DNA of 64,000 nucleotides from Caulochytrium protostelioides (taxonomy: Eukaryota > Chytridiomycota > Caulochytriomycetes > Caulochytriales > Caulochytriaceae). The translations under genes and the position numbers were made by a program. The notes below the pieces were generated by a model, which was not told the DNA's origin, searched no databases, and saw nothing but the letters and a program-made list of their open reading frames with translations. Where the stretch lies: the NCBI GenBank assembly GCA_003615045.1, contig ML014125.1, positions 62,001 through 126,000 on the forward strand. Direction: 5' to 3'. Positions 31,319 to 40,483 of this stretch are shown here, in pieces; position 1 is the stretch's first letter; each line of letters begins with the position of its first letter.

Positions 31319-32607
31319 CTACAGGTCGTGGACCAACATCCCTGGAGCGTTATCGAGCCAGCGGACAACGGTGCACTGGCGGTAGGCGATGCGGAGAATG
31401 CAGGACTGGCCGGCGAACGTGGTCGTCGGCTTCCAGGGCCGGCCGACGAGCGCCGGCGAGCACGGCCGCGTCGGGTCGTCCGGCGTTGACGGCTCGGTCC
31501 CCGTTCGATTCGCGATGACAACGAGCACGCCCCGCGTGTTGGCGGGGTCTTCCAGGAGCGGCGTGAGCCGCGAGACCCAGTGCTCCAGCAGCCGCAGCAT
31601 CCCGCGCGAGAGCGGCGGATCATGGTAGGCGTTGGCGAGGCCGGCCTCCAGGGCGTCGGAGGGCCGCCCGTCCTCGGGGTCCGACGCGAGCCACGCCATG
31701 TTCATGGACAGCAACGCCGTCCCGGCGGCCTGGTGGAACCGCGCGAGCTCGTACGCCTCGTACGGCGCCGTGAAGTCGAAGGGCGCCAGGTCCATGCAGA
31801 TCCCGAAGCCGAAGTAGGTGGCGACCGGCGGCGCCCCCGTCGCCGCGCGCGGCAGGCGTTGCGGCAGCGCCAGCCCGGCGGGCCACGCCGTGGCCTCGAA
31901 CGCGGGCCCCGGCGTGGCCCACGTCTTGTCGGTATCGTACATGAAGTGCTTGCGGTACACATGCACGACGCGGCCGTCCGGGGCGACGAGGACGACTGCG
32001 TTGTGCAGCGGCGTCATAGGCGCCGGCAGCGCGCGCTCGGGCAGCCCGACTTGCACGAACGCGCCGTACCGCGATGCCGTGGCGCACGCCCAGTCCAGCG
32101 TGGGCGTCGGCCACGGCCCGGCGTCATCGGCGCTAGGCGCATCGGCGCGCGGGCCGAGCAAGGATGTGCCAGGCGACGGAATCAGTTCGCAGTACGGCAG
32201 GATGTCCGCGCGGTCGACGAAGTTATACCCCGTGAACGCCAGTTCGGGCAGCGTGATGAGGTCGGGTCCGCGCGGGCCATCGCGTCCGTCGTCGGCGGCG
32301 CGCGCATCCCTGTCGGCCCAGCGGCGAGCGAGCAGATCATCGGCCTGGGCGATGTTGCCCGCGACATCACGGAGCACCGGCGCGATCTGGAGGATGGCTG
32401 TCGGCGGAGCCAGTCAATGCCGGAGCCAATGTCGGAGTTTCGCCCAGAAGGATCGCATGCGTGCGGCCGTTGCCCATCCCCAAAAAAAAAAGAGTTAGAG
32501 AGAGTATGAGCACACAACAGTAAGCGTGGAGACGCCGTGGCAATGCCACTTTGTCTCGCTTGAGATCCACACTAGATTTCGAACAAAAAAAACTGACCGA
32601 TCTGCAT
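31319..32607 (-). CDS. NTA1: Protein N-terminal Asn/Gln amidohydrolase Nta1
   Basis: Nta1 deamidates N-terminal Asn and Gln, turning tertiary into secondary N-degrons in the Arg/N-end rule pathway. It is a nitrilase-superfamily enzyme. Exons are 32607-32598 (10 nt: Met-Gln-Ile plus one base) and 32397-31319, with an intron at 32597-32398 (GTCAGT donor, CTAAC-like branch followed by a T-run, GACAG acceptor). The joined start MQIAILQIAPVLRDVAGNIA matches yeast Nta1 (KVLVIQLNPQIGQ). The protein is 362 residues. The catalytic triad is visible: Glu in LPELAFTGYNF (residue 55), Lys in YRKHFMYDTDKTW, and Cys in FGFGICMDLAPFDF. The C-terminal GRPWKPTTTFAGQSCILRI matches GQPWKFQGKNAIL of yeast. Divergent from NDUFA8. 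Confidence 0.92.
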
Positions 32608-33417
32608 CGTGCCGGTGAGGCCAGCCCCGATGAGAAAGGGCAACACGGGCCCGATGCGGTTGAAGGGTGCAGAGCAGTGAGAAGGACTCAGGCTGAGGTG
32701 CGACGGTCATCAGGTATCATCGCGAAGGATATCATCGAGGAGGAGCAAGATACACGCTCGGTGTGCCATCGCGGTCATAGGTTGCTGTGTGAAGTCGTCC
32801 TCCAACAGTGCCGATCCCTGGGTCCGGGCTGCCGGGGCTCGTGGTCGCCGCGCGGCGCGGCGGGGTGGGCCGCGGGAGAGCTGCTTCGCCACTCCGCCAC
32901 GTCCTTCCTTCTGTTCTTTCCTTCTGGGCTCGCCAGGGCTGGGCTCGTCGTCGCCGGCCGCCGACGCCGGCGCGGGGAACCGACCCGGTCGTCGGTGAGG
33001 GCATCGAGACGCGGCCGAGGCGCGTGCCTTCGTGCCGCTCGGATGAGCGGCGGCGGCCGACGCCACCGCCCGTACCGAGCCAGGCTCGCGTCGCCTCGCG
33101 GCGGCCGCGCATGCCGAAGCGTGGCCCTGCCGTCCGGCGCTTATCAGGCTCCCGCCGCGCCGGGCGAGCCGCTGCTGCCCGCGGCGGCGGCGGCGGTCGG
33201 CGCGGCCGTCGCGCTGTCGCCGTGACGCGGCCGCCGACCCCGCACTCCCGCTCCTCTGCATCGTGCCGCCCGCTGCCAGGTCCACGCGCTGATACCCGCC
33301 GTGCTTCGCCCAGCTTCTTGTCCCGCGTCCTTGCTCCGCCACGTGGTGAACCCCTGCGGTCGACTCATCTGCGGACCCACGCATCCGAGGCCCCGGTTCT
33401 GACGCTCAGCGCGCACG
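32608..33417. other. Intergenic, divergent promoter region NTA1 / NDUFA8
   Basis: The shared upstream region of two divergent genes. It is GC-rich with a GCG/GGC run at 33179-33200. I see no gene. Confidence 0.45.
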
Positions 33418-34136
33418 ATGGCCGGCCGCGAAGCCATCTACGTCGACGCCCTCTGGGTGGAGAAGGCGCCGCTCGAGGGCGAACCCGCCGTCGCCGAGCT
33501 CGGGTGCACCTCCGCGCCGCTGCTCTCGGCCAGCTTCCACCTCAGCCAGAAGTGCAAGGCCTACAACGAAGATTTCCTGCTCTGCAAGAAGGCCAACGGC
33601 GACCCGGAAGCTTGCTTGAAGGAGGGCCGCAGGGTCACGCGCTGCGCCGCCGACTTGTAAGTCCTGTCCACAGCGTCGTCGTGATCGCTGTCTACGGCGA
33701 CGGCGATACGCGCGTCTCGAGGCGACGCCGTCGGGGTGCCATCGCCTGATGCGCGGTTGCTGCTAGGCCGATATCATCCTGAACGAGCATCGCACCGCTC
33801 AGGTCGATCCTCGACCGAGGGACCCCCCACGTCCATGTCTCGCGCTGATTCACTCACCTCAGATATCCGTTTCGTGTTGATACTACTCTCTTTTTTTTTC
33901 ACTGGTGCTGATGATCACGCTTCAACAGCATCGCGGCGCTGCGCAAGAACTGCGAGAAGCAGTGGGACGCGCACTGGCAGTGCCTCGACGCCAAGAACCA
34001 GACCCTGCACAAGTGCCGTCCTGAGGAAAAGGCGTTCAACGAGTGCGTGTTCGACAAGTTCGGGCTTACCAAGACCCTGCCCACGAACCCGGGCGAGACC
34101 CCGGTCCACCTCAAGGAGAAGCCGTATTACTCCTAA
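33418..34136 (+). CDS. NDUFA8: NADH:ubiquinone oxidoreductase subunit NDUFA8 (PGIV/NUPM)
   Basis: An accessory subunit of mitochondrial complex I on the intermembrane-space side, imported by the Mia40 disulfide relay. Its presence implies a respiratory complex I. Exons are 33418-33656 and 33929-34136, with an intron at 33657-33928 (GTAAGT...CAACAG), giving 148 residues. The junction reads CAADFIAALRKNC. Four twin CX9C motifs are seen: CKAYNEDFLLC, CLKEGRRVTRC, CEKQWDAHWQC and CRPEEKAFNEC, forming two CHCH domains. The C terminus NPGETPVHLKEKPYYS resembles the PLPENPYHSRP region of mammalian NDUFA8. There is no cleavable presequence, as usual for this family. Confidence 0.94.
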
Positions 34137-34207
34137 GCATGGATCGCTGCATCCTCGCTTGCTCGCATTGCCTCTTTTGTTCCATGTCTTTCTCTTATTT
34201 GTGTATG

Positions 34208-35143
34208 TTAATATCGCTGGTTGATCCCTCCATCCCCCCACTGGGACGGCGACGCGGGCGTCGTGGGCGCCATCGGCGTCGCCGTCGCTGTGGTCGGCGC
34301 CGCCGCCGTCGCCAGGGCGGTCGAAGGCATGGCCGCTTCGACTTGCTGCAGCGTCTGGGCGCGCGCGATGGCGGCACGCAGCTTGCCGCTCGCCGCCGTG
34401 AATGCCTCCAGGATCGGCTTCAAGTAGCTTGCCGTCGCCGGGGAGGCGGACGCGCTCCAGCGTCCGCCAGCCGGCGCCGCTGCCGCGTCCGTGTCAGGGC
34501 GCACATTGCCCGTCGCGGGGTCCACGCGCCACCCGAGCGACGGCAGCACGTCCAGGAAGTGCCGCGCGGCGGCGTCCAGCGCGCGCAGGGCCGCCGTGTT
34601 GGCCTCGACGGCCGCGAGCCACGACGCCATCGGTCCCGCCGACGGCGCGCTCGCCGCCCGCGCGCCGGCGTCCGTCTCGGCGTCCGTCTCGGCGTCCGTC
34701 TCGGCGTCCGTCTCGGCGTCCGTCTCGGCGTCCGTCTCGGCGTCCTTCGACGGCGGCGCCGCGACGAGCGCGTCGTAGCGCTCCTCGAGCCGCGCCACGG
34801 CGCGACGATAGTCGGCCACGAGTTGCGGATACGCGGTGCGCGACGACGACGGCGCGGCCGGCAGCGCCGGGTCCTCCGGCAGGACGAGGTGGTCCGGCAG
34901 CGCCGCGCAGGTGAGGCGCGGGAGGTGCTGCTGGATCGTCGCGTGGAGGAAGCGCGTGCGCGCGGCCACGGCGGGCGCGCTCTTGGCGAGCGCGGCGACG
35001 GTGGCGGGGCGGAGGCGCGCTTCGAGCTGGACGAGCAGCGCGGCACGGCGGCGGGCGAGGGCGGCGGTCGCGGGCGCCGCGGCGTCAAACACGGCAGCGT
35101 CCGCCGGCGTCGTCAGCCCGAGCACCGTGGCCAGCTGGCACAT
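34208..35143 (-). CDS. Unrecognised helical protein with DAET repeat
   Basis: A 311-residue frame from the ATG at 35143 (MCQLATVLGLTTPADAAVFD); the frame is open to 35230 without an earlier ATG. I do not recognise a family. The N-terminal 115 residues are Ala/Leu/Arg-rich and probably helical, with PQLVADYRRAVARLEERYDA suggesting a short coiled coil. Six Asp-Ala-Glu-Thr repeats follow, and then a second helical part around SWLAAVEANTAALRALDAAA and a conserved-looking FLDVLPSLGWRVDPATGNVR. The tail is Thr/Ala/Pro-rich. It lies tail-to-tail with NDUFA8, only 71 bp between stops, so the 3' UTRs must overlap or be very short. Confidence 0.6.
   Translation of the reverse strand: MCQLATVLGLTTPADAAVFDAAAPATAALARRRAALLVQLEARLRPATVAALAKSAPAVAARTRFLHATIQQHLPRLTCAALPDHLVLPEDPALPAAPSSSRTAYPQLVADYRRAVARLEERYDALVAAPPSKDAETDAETDAETDAETDAETDAETDAGARAASAPSAGPMASWLAAVEANTAALRALDAAARHFLDVLPSLGWRVDPATGNVRPDTDAAAAPAGGRWSASASPATASYLKPILEAFTAASGKLRAAIARAQTLQQVEAAMPSTALATAAAPTTATATPMAPTTPASPSQWGDGGINQRY
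34669..34740 (-). repeat. 12-bp minisatellite, 6 perfect copies (DAET)
   Basis: Six identical CGTCCGTCTCGG units (plus strand) code six Asp-Ala-Glu-Thr repeats on the minus strand. The copies have no synonymous differences, which points to recent expansion or ongoing slippage. Confidence 0.9.
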
Positions 35144-36686
35144 GGTTTGCGGTGATTCGGCGGCCCTCGCGACGGGGAGCGCCTCGCCGTAACTAAACAG
35201 GCACCGCACCGCAGGCCGTGAGCCAGTCACCAGCGGTGAGAGACGGGATACCGCCCATCAGCAACAAAGGATTTCATACAAGCGGATGTGAGAAACCCGC
35301 TCAAGCGTGGGATCATGCGAGGCGATGGCCAAGAGGATCAAGCCATCCATAGGACGTTACGTATCAAGCAGGTCCTGCCATTGCTGCAGGAATGCCTCCG
35401 CGGAGATCATGGCGCCGCGTTCATGGCGCGACGGCATCTGACGGCAGTCGGCAGTTGACAGGAACAGAAACGACGGAAGATCAGAAGGGTGCAGCAGTCA
35501 CAGCGGCCGCGGAGACCCCGCTGGCGATCGACTTCGTACCGCAACCTTTCCGGGGTGCGGATCGTCCCCCGATGGCGGAAGTCTGCGCGCATTCAGGCAG
35601 TTTCCCCTGTTTTTCAGGCACAGCCGCGTCGCCAAGGCCCCCCTCGGCTGGGCGCCGCCACCAACGCCGGCCGACCGGCCGGCATCCACCGCTCTCCGCG
35701 GTCGCCGCAGCCGGCGATGGCGACACCGGCACGCGACGTCGCCGCCTCATGTCACACCACTCAGAAGGCCCGCGCTCAGGCTCACCGCGCGTCGCTGTCC
35801 CGTCGCGACCACGGCCGACCGACAGGTGCCGGGGTGAGCCTGCGGCCGCGGACACGCGCGCTCCGCTGCTGCCGCCGCCGAAGGCGCCGCGTCGCACGGC
35901 CGCTGACGGTCATGCCACGGCGCGCGCGGACCTGCTCGTATGGGCCAGCGGCCGACGACCGCGACTCTTCCGTGACGACGACCGCTGCCCGACCGTCGGG
36001 CGGCGCAGCAGTCGTGCTTAGATGGCCGCCGCGGGCGGCGGCGAGGGCCCCGTGCCGGCGCCCGGGCTGGCGGAGTTGGCGGGGCGCACAAAATCTTCCA
36101 TGGGAGGCGGCAAAATCGCGGAACATCGGATGCCCTCGGCGGAACCAGGAAAAGCGGGCTCGCGACTCGAACGCATGCCAAGCAGGACCGGCGCGCGTGA
36201 TAGCGGCAGGATCCCTGATCCAAGCACCTGTGGCGTGAGCGGTGGAGCGCGGCCCACGTCAGCAGCGGGAGGCAGAGGTCGCTGATAATGACGACCCCTG
36301 GCGCGGCATCGAGGTCGCCCGTCCCCCTCGAGGAAGGATGAACGCTGCACCCATCATCGCATCGAGCCCTTCTCAAGATCGAACCATCTCTGATCCATGA
36401 GGATGCCCGCCGCATGAACGCGCTGCACCGCACCGGGTAGCTCTGTTGATTTCCTGGCCACTCGGTCGATCCCCAGGCCGCTCTGGACATTGTCCCCGCT
36501 GATACCATCGATCCCCATTCTGCTCCCGATACCCACCCCAACGACCTGGGATGCGGCCCGCCTCACCGTAAGCCCGCCATCAAGACAGCCGAGCGATTCC
36601 TTCCGTGCCCTTGTCTGCATTCCCTCCGTCGCTGGAGCCGCGTTTTCTGCCGTTCTCTGCGGGGCGCCCACCCCCCCGCAGCGACC
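35144..36686. other. Intergenic, divergent promoter region
   Basis: About 1.5 kb between the DAET protein (-) and the SHD-like protein (+). Open frames on both strands are Arg/Pro/Ala-rich and mutually overlapping, none with a recognisable domain. I see no gene. Confidence 0.45.
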
Positions 36687-39089
36687 ATGAACTTTCTGCG
36701 ATCCGCGGGCGGCGAGGCGGCCCCGGCGGCCGTCTATACTCCACCGCCGCCGACCAGCGACGCCGAGGCGCTCACCACGAGTCTGTGGCAGCTGGTCAGC
36801 GCATGGGCCATGCCGGCGCCGGCGCCGGCGTCCGCCCACGCCCGACCCCGCAGCCGCAGCGCGACCCGCCTCTCGCGCCACCGCGTGACGCGTGACGACG
36901 GCGACGGCGGCGACGGCGCCCGCGACGGCGCTCGCGACGGTCCCGTGGCGATCCCCCGCGGCCGCGGAAGCCGCGGCGCCGCCAGCCGTGACCCGCTCGA
37001 TCCGCGCGCCGGGTCCGGGTCCTCGGGCGGCGGCCTGACCGTCGTCGCGCCGTCCACCACCGCGCGCCGCTCCCGCTCCCAGGGCCACTCCAAGTATGAC
37101 GACGACGACGACGGCGACGGCGGCGACGGCGGATACGACGCCATGGCCGTCGTGGCCGCCGCCGCGGCGGTCGCGGCCGCCGCGGCCGCTGAGGAGGACG
37201 ACGACGACCGCACGACGATCGTGTCGGCGGACACGCCGCGCCGCGGGCGTTTCGCGGGCGCCGCCGCCGCCCCGGGACCCTGGTCGTGTCCCGTCTCGCC
37301 ACAGCACGGCACGGCCGGCGGCGGCGGCGGCGGCGCGGACGCCCCGTCTGCCGCGGACCCGCCGCGGTCGCACCCGCCGCCCGTTCTGAAGCCGCTGGAC
37401 CCCGTGGCAACAGGCCTGCTAGCAAGCCGCCATGCGCCTGTGGGGTCGGTCGACTCGGACCTGGACCTTCTGCCGTCGCCCGTCGCCACGAAGGCGTCGC
37501 CGCCGCCGCGCGAGGGCCGCCGGTCCGGGCCGCCGCCGCCCTCGACGCGGGCCCATCTCGCGCAGCTGCAGCACGTCCATCTCGCGCGCATGTTCTTGGA
37601 CATCCACGCCGAGAGTCTCGTGCGCGAGAAGCACTATGCCAACCACGCGGTCGCCGACGGCGACGCCGCGCCGGCCACGACGGCGCCGTCCGCGGCCTCG
37701 CCGACCACGCCCACAGCGAAGCTGTCGTCGAAACCCCGCCGCCGCGACCCGCGGCTCACGTGCCGGTGGTGCCCGATGCCGGAGCCTGGACCCGCCGCGG
37801 CGCTCGCGGCGCTGTCCCTGAAACAGCTGCGCCGGCTGATGCGCGACGTCAACGACGCGTATCTGGCGCGCATCACGCAGCCCGAGTTCTCGGACATCGT
37901 CAGCGCGCTCTGGCAGAAGCGCGCGCGCAAGGAGCGACAGCAGCGGTTCCTCGAGCGGTGGCAGGATCCGCGGCTCACGCGCGGCTACGGCGAACTGGGG
38001 CAGGTCCCTATCGCGTCGCCGGTCGCGGCACCACGCCAACTTCCAGCGACGGGCCAGACCGTGACGCCGCCAGCGTCCGCGGCGACGGCAACGACGATGC
38101 CAGCCGCTGCCGCTGCTGCCGCTGCCGCTGCTGCCGCCACCGCCGCCGCCATGCCCTTACCCACGTCGCCCATGCCGCCGCCCATGCCGTTGACCCCGAC
38201 GCCGAGCACCCCCATCGCGCCCGCGCCGCTACTCGCGACGGCGCCGTCGACCCCCGCCCCGCCCAAGGCCCCGGCGCCCTTCTCGGCTGCGTCCTTCATC
38301 CCGCCGCCGACGCCGGTGCCCGCCTTCGCCGCGCCGCCCGGTGTCGCGCCCACGCCGCCCGCGTCGCCGCCGCCGCCGCCCGCCGCGAAGCCGTCAAAGC
38401 CGGCGCCCACGGTCACGATCCCGCCGCGCACGACGCCGGCGCTGGCCAGCCGCTCCATCCCGCCGCGGTCGGCGGCGTCGCCGGGCGCCCCGCCGGGCGC
38501 CTCGCCGCGGCCCTCGCCGCGGCCCTCGCCGGCCTCCTCGCCGGTCCCGGCGTCCCGCGCCGCGGCCGCGGCCGCGGCCGCGCCCTCCAGCCACCCGCCG
38601 CTGTGCCCCGCGCCGCGGTGGGCGGACGCCACGGACACCGACGCCGACGCCGTGGCGCACCAGCGCATCGTGCAGCAGATCGTGGGGATGGCCGACAGCC
38701 AGCTCTACCGCCTCGCGATGGACCTCGATCTCGAGAAACGGCGGCGGCGACGCGGCGGCGGCGGCGGCGGCGGCGGCGCTGTGACGGACGCGACGGGTCG
38801 CTCGCCGCGGCCGCCGCCATTTGCCCAGCCGCTCGTGCCGCCGGCGTCGCCCGGCGCCGGGCCAGGCAAGCCGCCGACGCCCGTCATTCCGGCGCGCCGC
38901 AGTCCTGGTCCTAGGCTCCCCGTGCACGGCCCGCCCTCGTCGCTGATGCAGCTCGAGACGGGCGCCCTGATGTCGCTGCTGGCGCATGTGCACGAAGAGC
39001 TGGCGCGTCGGCGGCGGATCCGCGACCCAGCGCGCACGCCGGCTTGTCTGCCGATCACCCTAGCGGGACCTGCCACACCGATCCGTTGA
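36687..39089 (+). CDS. Large low-complexity protein with four SHD-like helical motifs
   Basis: An 800-residue intronless frame. Most of it is Ala/Pro/Gly/Asp low complexity, including an acidic/poly-Ala stretch at about 133-175. Four short segments stand out and align with one another: HLAQLQHVHLARMFLDIHAE (about 291-310), ALAALSLKQLRRLMRDVNDA (about 371-390), QIVGMADSQLYRLAMDLDLE (about 663-682) and SLMQLETGALMSLLAHVHEE (about 752-771). Each is followed by basic residues. Their shared pattern, L..L...xL..L..D(V/I)..E...R, resembles the Spa2-homology motif of Spa2/GIT proteins (L....F.EL..DV.DEL.RR). That would suggest a cell-polarity scaffold. This assignment is tentative, because the motif is short and the host sequence is compositionally biased. 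The gene itself is likely real, given long-range absence of stops and a good start context. Confidence 0.55.
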   Translation: MNFLRSAGGEAAPAAVYTPPPPTSDAEALTTSLWQLVSAWAMPAPAPASAHARPRSRSATRLSRHRVTRDDGDGGDGARDGARDGPVAIPRGRGSRGAASRDPLDPRAGSGSSGGGLTVVAPSTTARRSRSQGHSKYDDDDDGDGGDGGYDAMAVVAAAAAVAAAAAAEEDDDDRTTIVSADTPRRGRFAGAAAAPGPWSCPVSPQHGTAGGGGGGADAPSAADPPRSHPPPVLKPLDPVATGLLASRHAPVGSVDSDLDLLPSPVATKASPPPREGRRSGPPPPSTRAHLAQLQHVHLARMFLDIHAESLVREKHYANHAVADGDAAPATTAPSAASPTTPTAKLSSKPRRRDPRLTCRWCPMPEPGPAAALAALSLKQLRRLMRDVNDAYLARITQPEFSDIVSALWQKRARKERQQRFLERWQDPRLTRGYGELGQVPIASPVAAPRQLPATGQTVTPPASAATATTMPAAAAAAAAAAAATAAAMPLPTSPMPPPMPLTPTPSTPIAPAPLLATAPSTPAPPKAPAPFSAASFIPPPTPVPAFAAPPGVAPTPPASPPPPPAAKPSKPAPTVTIPPRTTPALASRSIPPRSAASPGAPPGASPRPSPRPSPASSPVPASRAAAAAAAAPSSHPPLCPAPRWADATDTDADAVAHQRIVQQIVGMADSQLYRLAMDLDLEKRRRRRGGGGGGGGAVTDATGRSPRPPPFAQPLVPPASPGAGPGKPPTPVIPARRSPGPRLPVHGPPSSLMQLETGALMSLLAHVHEELARRRRIRDPARTPACLPITLAGPATPIR

Positions 39090-39486
39090 ATCGTTCGATA
39101 GATAGAGATCCATAGGGCACCGATGGGGACGACCGCCACAGGTGGCAGTTGCCCACGGTCCTCTCACGGTCCTCCCCGTGCCTGCGCGCGTCCCTATGGA
39201 ACTGGTCTTCACTTGTACACAAAACAATAGGTTCTACTACGAAAAAAATAGAGTGATATGAGGGCATCGTGCGAGTCGGTAAGACGAATGAAAGAAAGAA
39301 GAAGGGGCGAGACGGGAGCTACGACGAGCCCAGGCCCGCCGTGAACCAACGAAAACAAAAGCAAGAAGGGCGAAGATGGTGCGAATCAAACGCGATTCGT
39401 CGAACCAGGGAAGACGGGAGCCAAGGGAAAGCAGCATGAAGAACAAAGGAAAAGGTGGATGGAAGGACCGGCGGGGCCGCGGAGGA
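39090..39486. other. Intergenic between convergent genes
   Basis: A lower-GC stretch with A-rich runs (about 39240-39250 and 39343-39366) between two stop codons. It probably carries the 3' UTRs and poly(A) sites of both genes. Confidence 0.45.
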
Positions 39487-39839
39487 TCAGCGCGCGAGCA
39501 TCATCGTCGGGCGCGTCGAGCGCGGCGGCCGCGGCGGCGTCGGCACGCCGTGGCGGACGGCGACGGCGGTCGCGTGGCCTTCGGCCAGCGGATGCGGCGC
39601 CTCCAGCGGTTCGCGCTCTGGATGGCACGCCAAGGCCGCTGACGGCGCCGGCGCATGGCACCGCCGCGCATACGAGGATGCGCCGCCGTCCGCGTCGATG
39701 TCGGCGTCCGGGTAGCCCACGGTGGACGGCAGGGATGCGGTTGACGCGGACACCGACCATCCGCTGCTCGCGTCGAGGGGCCGTGGCCCCATGGGGCGCT
39801 GCGGCCATACGGATGGCGGCGTGAGGAAGCGAGTGGGCT

Positions 39840-39872
<33 letters not shown>

Positions 39873-40451
39873 TCACGTCGGACGGCGGCACCGGCACGGC
39901 GGACGGCGTCGCGCCCGCGGCCGTCATGAGCCGCGGGCTCTGCGTCAGCGGGCACGACGCAACCCCGAGGCCCCCGTGCGGGGCCGCAGCGCCGTCGCCC
40001 TCCTGCCGAGGCTTCCCGTCGCGCGCCGCCGGGACAGGGACCAAGAGCGCCGCGCCGTCCTCGTCGGCGTCCCACGTATCCGCCAGGTCGTCCGCGGCAT
40101 CGCTCTCGTCGTCGTCGTCGTCATCGTCGCAGGGCCGACGGCCCGTCAGGTTGAGATGGATCGTGACGTCGGCGTTCTCGTCCATCAAGAGGCTCTCGAA
40201 ATCCGGCACGTGCCGGGTCCCGTGGCCGCCCGCCGCCGACGCAGCGCCCGTCAGGGCGCGGCTCGAGGCGCTCGCGAGCGTCGGGGGCGGCGAGGCCGCG
40301 GCGCTCGAGAACGCGGGCACGGTCGCCGCATCGACCGGATGGCCGTGGCCGTGGCCGCCGCGGTGCAGGGCTTTTGGGGTAAAGAGCTGGCTGAAGGTCC
40401 GCCGACGGCGCGAGAGCAGCTGCAGGAGTCCCGGCGACGAGCGCGACTTCT

Positions 40452-40483
<32 letters not shown>

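Noticed and set aside
37286-38914. 542-codon frame overlapping the SHD-like gene
   Set aside because: Arg/Ala-rich shifted frame of the same GC-rich exon. No conserved segment; the chosen frame has the better start and the helical motifs.
1-39089. A functional cluster of cell-polarity genes (AIP1, SPG1, CHS5, SHD-like protein)
   Set aside because: They are interspersed with unrelated housekeeping genes in mixed orientations with separate promoters, so co-location is most likely chance.
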